From positions 1 to 15,070 of the forward strand of contig CALBJL010000201.1 of NCBI GenBank assembly GCA_937893485.1: 15,070 bases of DNA. Direction: 5' to 3'. This DNA is from an uncultured bacterium (lineage in GTDB: Bacteria > Bacillota > Clostridia > Lachnospirales > Lachnospiraceae). How positions within the stretch are numbered: position 1 is the stretch's first letter; every line of letters begins with the position of its first letter. The translations under genes and the position numbers were made by a program. Shown in pieces: positions 13,193 to 15,070 of this stretch. A model generated the notes under the pieces. It was not told the origin of the DNA. It saw only the letters and a program-made list of their open reading frames with translations, and ran no database searches.

Positions 13193-14587
13193 ATGGCGGA
13201 GAAAAAATGGAAGCTGGGAGATCTGGAGTTTGACAGTGAGAAAGAATATCTGGATGCGACGAAGGATCTCAAGAAAATCAAGCAGATCATGGAAAAACAC
13301 GACATTACGAAGCCTGCGGAGGCGCGTATTGTGTTACAGGAAGTTACCGGAAAGCCGTTTTTTGTGTCTTCTTACGGACTGAAATTCGTGGAGAAGCTGG
13401 AAAAAACAGTGGCAGAGGGACAGCTTTCAGAAAATAAGACGGATACATCAGCCGGCGGGCGCGGGCAGAAAAAGGCAGAAAAAAAGGTTCATATTATCAC
13501 GCGCAGAAACATCTGGATCGGAGTTGTGATTATTGCGCTGATCGTGGCAGGACGGTTTACCGTGCCGCGGATTCTGCCGCTTTTGAACGGTACGTCACAA
13601 CAGGATGCGGAGGATGTGCGCCGCAATCTGGTACTCGCCTATGCGAAAAATCAGGTAGAATTGCAGACAAGTTTTTATAATTACTATAAAAATGTGCTCG
13701 GAGAGGAATCGGAAACCGCGCTTGCGTCTGCGAACGCGCAGCTCTCAGGGGCATATTGCATCAATCTGGCGGACGAAAATGTCGCAGGCTACACTGATGC
13801 ACAGATTGAAGATATTTACGTGAAGCTCATCACGGCGGGTGAGCTGGTCAACAACAGCTTCAACGAGCCGCAGGCGATCACGGATCTCAAGGAGACGATC
13901 GCACAGGCAGGCATCTCCGGTACGCCGGGCAGCGATGCAAACGAAAACCCTGCGGATCAGCCTGCTGAGGGAGCAGATGTCAAGGTGAACCTCATCAATA
14001 AAATGATGGATTATCAGCAGCGCATCGCAGCCCAGTTGAATTACAGCTACAGCAGATTCGATTTTACCGAATCGGAGGTGACTGAATATGTGGCTGAGGA
14101 CATGGAGAAGATGTTCGGACAGGTTATCTATGACATGAAGATGAGCGACAGTGACAAGCAGGCATACTATACGGTATTTCAGGATGCAGGGCTGTTTCAG
14201 GGCGGATCACTCATTCGTTTCGGCAGCAATCCGGTCGAGCACAATCTGCCTGATCTGACACCGACGATCAAGATCCGGCTGGCGGATGCGCAGGAAGTGA
14301 CGCTGAACTGCTCGCAGCAGACGCTGGCGCCGGTGGCGAGCATTGCCTACGAGCTGCATGACGGACAAAAGCAGGGCTACCTTGTTCTGCGCGGAAACGG
14401 CACCGGAATCGGGTTCGTACAAGACGACGACGGCAATTCTGTCACCACACAGGGCGATTTCTTCCTGAACTGGAACGGAACGGTGACAGACGGCGAGTGG
14501 TACTACAACGGTACACAGATCGGATTTCTGATCAATGACGAGAAGGCAGGCGGCATCCAGTATGTGTATGATTTGGTGTATAATTAG
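13193..14587 (+). CDS. Bitopic membrane protein of unknown function
   Basis: 464 aa from the ATG at 13193, preferred over the in-frame GTG at 13184 because that GTG lies within the SD AGGAG (13180-13184), which sits 8 nt before 13193. The cytoplasmic N-terminus (1-105) is Lys/Glu-rich, contains KPFFVSSYGLKFVEKLEK and ends in a basic stretch. One membrane helix follows (about 107-128, IWIGVVIIALIVAGRF). The remaining 335 residues face outward. They are acidic, with a low-complexity stretch around 243-265 (GTPGSDANENPADQPAEG) and a C-terminal beta-rich part (for example GYLVLRGNGTGIGFVQDD). The extracellular domain begins with a helical segment. I do not recognise the family. It has its own promoter and terminator, so it stands alone, though next to an envelope-stress sigma pair. 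A sensory or wall-associated role is speculation. Confidence 0.85.
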   Translation: MAEKKWKLGDLEFDSEKEYLDATKDLKKIKQIMEKHDITKPAEARIVLQEVTGKPFFVSSYGLKFVEKLEKTVAEGQLSENKTDTSAGGRGQKKAEKKVHIITRRNIWIGVVIIALIVAGRFTVPRILPLLNGTSQQDAEDVRRNLVLAYAKNQVELQTSFYNYYKNVLGEESETALASANAQLSGAYCINLADENVAGYTDAQIEDIYVKLITAGELVNNSFNEPQAITDLKETIAQAGISGTPGSDANENPADQPAEGADVKVNLINKMMDYQQRIAAQLNYSYSRFDFTESEVTEYVAEDMEKMFGQVIYDMKMSDSDKQAYYTVFQDAGLFQGGSLIRFGSNPVEHNLPDLTPTIKIRLADAQEVTLNCSQQTLAPVASIAYELHDGQKQGYLVLRGNGTGIGFVQDDDGNSVTTQGDFFLNWNGTVTDGEWYYNGTQIGFLINDEKAGGIQYVYDLVYN

Positions 14588-14606
14588 GAAAATATGTTGG
14601 AAACAG

Positions 14607-14639
14607 GCGCTCTCCGCGCGGGAAAGGAGGGCGCTTTTT
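14607..14639 (+). terminator. Terminator after the membrane protein gene
   Basis: GCGCTCTCC (14607-14615) pairs with GGAGGGCGC (14626-14634), with one G-T pair and a 10-nt loop, followed by five Ts (14635-14639). Confidence 0.9.
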
Positions 14640-14641
14640 GG

Positions 14642-14670
14642 TTGCATAAAAGAGATGTAGATGTTATACT
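14642..14670 (+). promoter_or_regulatory. Extended -10 promoter upstream of the Rpn-type gene
   Basis: TTGCAT (14642-14647) and TATACT (14665-14670) are 17 nt apart, with TG at 14662-14663 forming an extended -10. It starts right after the upstream terminator and would give a leader of about 205 nt. A second, weaker candidate (TTGCTT 14734-14739, TATAAG 14757-14762, 17-nt spacer) would give a leader of about 113 nt. Confidence 0.5.
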
Positions 14671-14801
14671 TATAACAAAGCAATCGATTCATATATCTGG
14701 ATTCTATATTCAATTCTAAGTATTTCAGAAATCTTGCTTTTACATTCCAAACAACTTATAAGGGCAGGATTTCGGGAACCGACATGGAAGATGGAATAGA
14801 A

Positions 14802-14880
14802 CCGGAAAACGTGTGGTTTTGAGCGGCTGGTGGGGCAGCCATAAGATGATCCTGCTGAACACAGGGACAGGAGGATCATC
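14802..14880 (+). promoter_or_regulatory. Structured leader with SD-covering hairpin
   Basis: Three hairpins follow each other. The first is CCG-x-AAAAC with GTTTT-xxx-CGG (14802-14826). The second is GGCTG with CAGCC (14825-14840). The third is the perfect 9-bp GATGATCCT (14845-14853) with AGGATCATC (14872-14880). The SD AGGAGG (14869-14874) overlaps the 3' arm of the last one, so folding should lower translation of the following gene. The hairpin cannot act as a terminator because no T run follows. Confidence 0.55.
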
Positions 14881-14881
14881 T

Positions 14882-15070
14882 ATGGGTAGAGAAACAGAAG
14901 ATTACAAAAAAGAGAGCAGAAACAGCAACCGCGAGTACAAGAGCGATGTGTTCAGTATGCTGCTGATGGAGAAAGAGCGAGCGTTGGAGATCTACAACGC
15001 GATCAACGGGACATCCTACGATGATCCGGAGCTGGTAGAGATCATCCCATTGGAAAACAAAGGATTTTCC
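14882..15070 (+). CDS. Rpn family recombination-promoting nuclease/PD-(D/E)XK transposase-like protein (5' part)
   Basis: The first 63 codons, truncated by the right edge of the window. The start is the ATG at 14882, 7 nt after AGGAGG. The segment YKSDVFSMLLMEKERALEIYNAING, then YDDPELVEIIPLENKGFS, matches the N-terminus of the multi-copy Rpn-like proteins common in Lachnospiraceae. In those proteins it is followed by a stretch containing the PD-(D/E)XK nuclease core. That core lies outside the window, so catalytic residues cannot be checked. Rpn proteins are DNA endonucleases linked to RecA-independent recombination and possibly phage defence. The long structured leader and the hairpin over the SD suggest restricted translation. 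Confidence 0.75.
   Translation, partial: MGRETEDYKKESRNSNREYKSDVFSMLLMEKERALEIYNAINGTSYDDPELVEIIPLENKGFS

Noticed and set aside
1..15070. CRISPR array, insertion sequence ends or prophage attachment sites
   Set aside because: No regularly spaced direct repeats, no terminal inverted repeats around a complete transposase, and no tRNA 3'-end duplication typical of an att site. The repeated tRNA segments are two full tRNA genes.

Overview
The window looks like chromosomal DNA of a Gram-positive, endospore-lineage Clostridia, most likely a Lachnospiraceae gut bacterium. Evidence: SpoVT behind a sigma-G-type promoter, a THF riboswitch upstream of folT, a SigV/RsiV-like ECF sigma/anti-sigma pair, a class A PBP with a long acidic Pro-rich tail, an Rpn-type nuclease gene, strong purine-rich Shine-Dalgarno (SD) sites, and every gene on the + strand. 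Genus-level assignment is not possible from sequence reading alone.

Layout. 1-475: 3' part of a histidine phosphatase gene. 611-2023: stand-alone radical SAM/SPASM-type protein, followed by a terminator. 2117-6438: a run starting at an extended -10 promoter. It encodes a BspA-type leucine-rich-repeat (LRR) protein, a DUF2201-like protein with an intact VWA MIDAS (its ATG overlaps the previous stop), a MoxR-type AAA+ ATPase and, after about 216 bp, a small unknown protein. This resembles a MoxR/VWA chaperone module with an LRR partner and is the best candidate here for an undescribed system. 6455-7097: sigma-G promoter, spoVT and terminator. 7101-9493: a long inverted repeat with a -10 box in its loop, then a PBP1A-like enzyme. 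9515-10450: ROK-family glucokinase.

10467-11599: an RNA-rich unit. A promoter precedes two tandem tRNA-Pro genes (anticodons CGG and, unusually, AGG). Only 20 nt later comes a THF riboswitch, then its terminator and folT, closed by another terminator. I see no promoter between the tRNAs and the riboswitch, so they may share a transcript. 11683-13136: ECF sigma factor and RsiV-like anti-sigma factor with an ATGA overlap. 13193-14587: a bitopic membrane protein of unknown function with its own promoter and terminator. 14642-15070: promoter, roughly 200-nt structured leader with a hairpin covering the SD, and the 5' end of an Rpn/PD-(D/E)XK nuclease-type gene cut by the window edge.

Themes: cell-wall synthesis and envelope stress (PBP, SigV/RsiV, the membrane protein), sporulation control (SpoVT), folate uptake (riboswitch-FolT), and several leader RNAs whose folding may control expression.
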